Assembly (NCBI GenBank): GCA_963920765.1
Contig: OY987250.1
Coordinates: 4,340,001-4,404,000 of the forward strand
Length of the DNA stretch: 64,000 nucleotides
DNA from: Ulota crispa
Lineage: Eukaryota > Streptophyta > Bryopsida > Orthotrichales > Orthotrichaceae
Reading direction: 5' to 3'
Shown here one piece after another: positions 63,534 to 64,000 of this stretch (the stretch's first letter is position 1; each line of letters opens with the position of its first letter). Made by a program: the position numbers and the translations under genes. A model generated the notes under the pieces. It had not been told where the DNA came from, ran no database searches, and was given only the letters and a program-made list of their open reading frames with translations.

Positions 63534-63775
63534 TTATGCGATGGAAGCAACCATCATGACAACATGTTGAGGAAGAGGAGGTGATTGTCCATAATCTTTT
63601 GTCATCCACCATAGTGCTTTCCACTTGGAATATGAAAAATTTACATTCCAATTGTCAAACAAGTTCGAGAAATGGCCTCTGTAGAGATTGTCAGGTCCTA
63701 CCCAGACTGCTTTCAGTGGTATACCTCCACCAAGAACAACTTCACTTACATAGAGCAAGGAAGAGAGAATATTAG
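63534..63775 (-). other. possible coding fragment, unidentified
   Basis: A minus-strand frame of about 74 codons stands out for its protein-like composition (many Trp, Gly and Pro: VLGGGIPLKAVWVGPDNLY, KALWWMTKDYGQ). I cannot name a family. It may be an exon or a fragment of a gene or transposon. No start or splice context is convincing. Confidence 0.25.
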
Positions 63776-64000
63776 TGTTTTTTAGCAGTTCATAGCCTGA
63801 TTGCTATAGTTATAATAAAATGGCTTAAGACTTGACAAAAGACTGTGAAACTTGGTTACATGGGAAATTTGAAAAAAATAAATCATTGGAACACACTTGC
63901 CGAGAATCACTTTGTAAGCTTACAAAACCCAATTGCCAAACTTCAAGAATCTAAATAAAAACTTCACAAATTTGTAGACGATTGAATTGATTGACTCGTT

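Overview
The window is nuclear plant DNA: AT-rich, with GT-AG introns of roughly 75-1,260 bp, plant-specific gene families and a heavy load of small DNA transposons. The features point to a streptophyte outside the flowering plants (bryophyte, lycophyte or streptophyte alga), but the sequence alone does not fix the species. The hints are a B-type CDK with the motif PSTALRE, which I recall mainly from green algae, and an intronless histone H3 that mixes replication-coupled and replacement-variant residues.

Five protein genes can be assembled. (1) 6693-16431 (+): a complete 28-exon CLU/FRIENDLY (clustered mitochondria) gene of 1,420 codons. (2) 18373-22743 (+): a seven-exon gene for a 240-residue glycine-rich protein with a C-terminal coiled coil, including a 20-nt microexon. 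(3) 25363-26334 (-): a two-exon secreted PR-1/CAP protein. (4) 49404-52362 (-): a complete eight-exon CDKB1-type kinase of 305 residues. (5) 59119-59529 (+): histone H3, followed at once by a tandem array of about 177-bp units. All reading frames were joined by hand at GT-AG sites and phases agree throughout. The genes have no evident operational link; they are ordinary single plant genes separated by repeats.

Most of the rest is transposon sequence. A Ty3 chromovirus LTR retrotransposon lies at 36008-41867 with a TATCC target duplication, an initiator-Met-like primer site and a decayed gag-pol. The most striking feature is a family of at least 17-18 non-coding elements, about 20% of the window, that begin CCCCTAAAGG or a variant and sit between TTAA tetranucleotides. 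One copy (42472-43390) lies in one arm of a large palindrome whose other arm keeps the empty site, which shows directly that TTAA is the duplicated target. This is the signature of the piggyBac superfamily, which is little known in plants. Other families are palindromic elements starting GGGAAAATTTCATGGATACCCC (one with a perfect 9-bp duplication, Mutator-like), elements starting TAACACCATATTNGTTAATTTGGG that carry G-boxes and a GTGATCAC palindrome, one CACTA miniature, and several one-off foldbacks.

Layout: 1-4.4 kb repeats; 4.6-16.4 kb CLU; 17.6-18.1 kb minisatellite and long hairpin; 18.4-22.7 kb glycine-rich gene; 22.9-28.7 kb repeats around PR-1; 28.8-35.0 kb a run of TTAA elements; 35.3-41.9 kb tandem repeats and the chromovirus; 41.9-47.8 kb palindromes and TTAA elements; 49.4-52.4 kb CDKB; 53.2-58.6 kb TTAA elements; 59.1-60.2 kb H3; 60.6-64 kb more TTAA elements.
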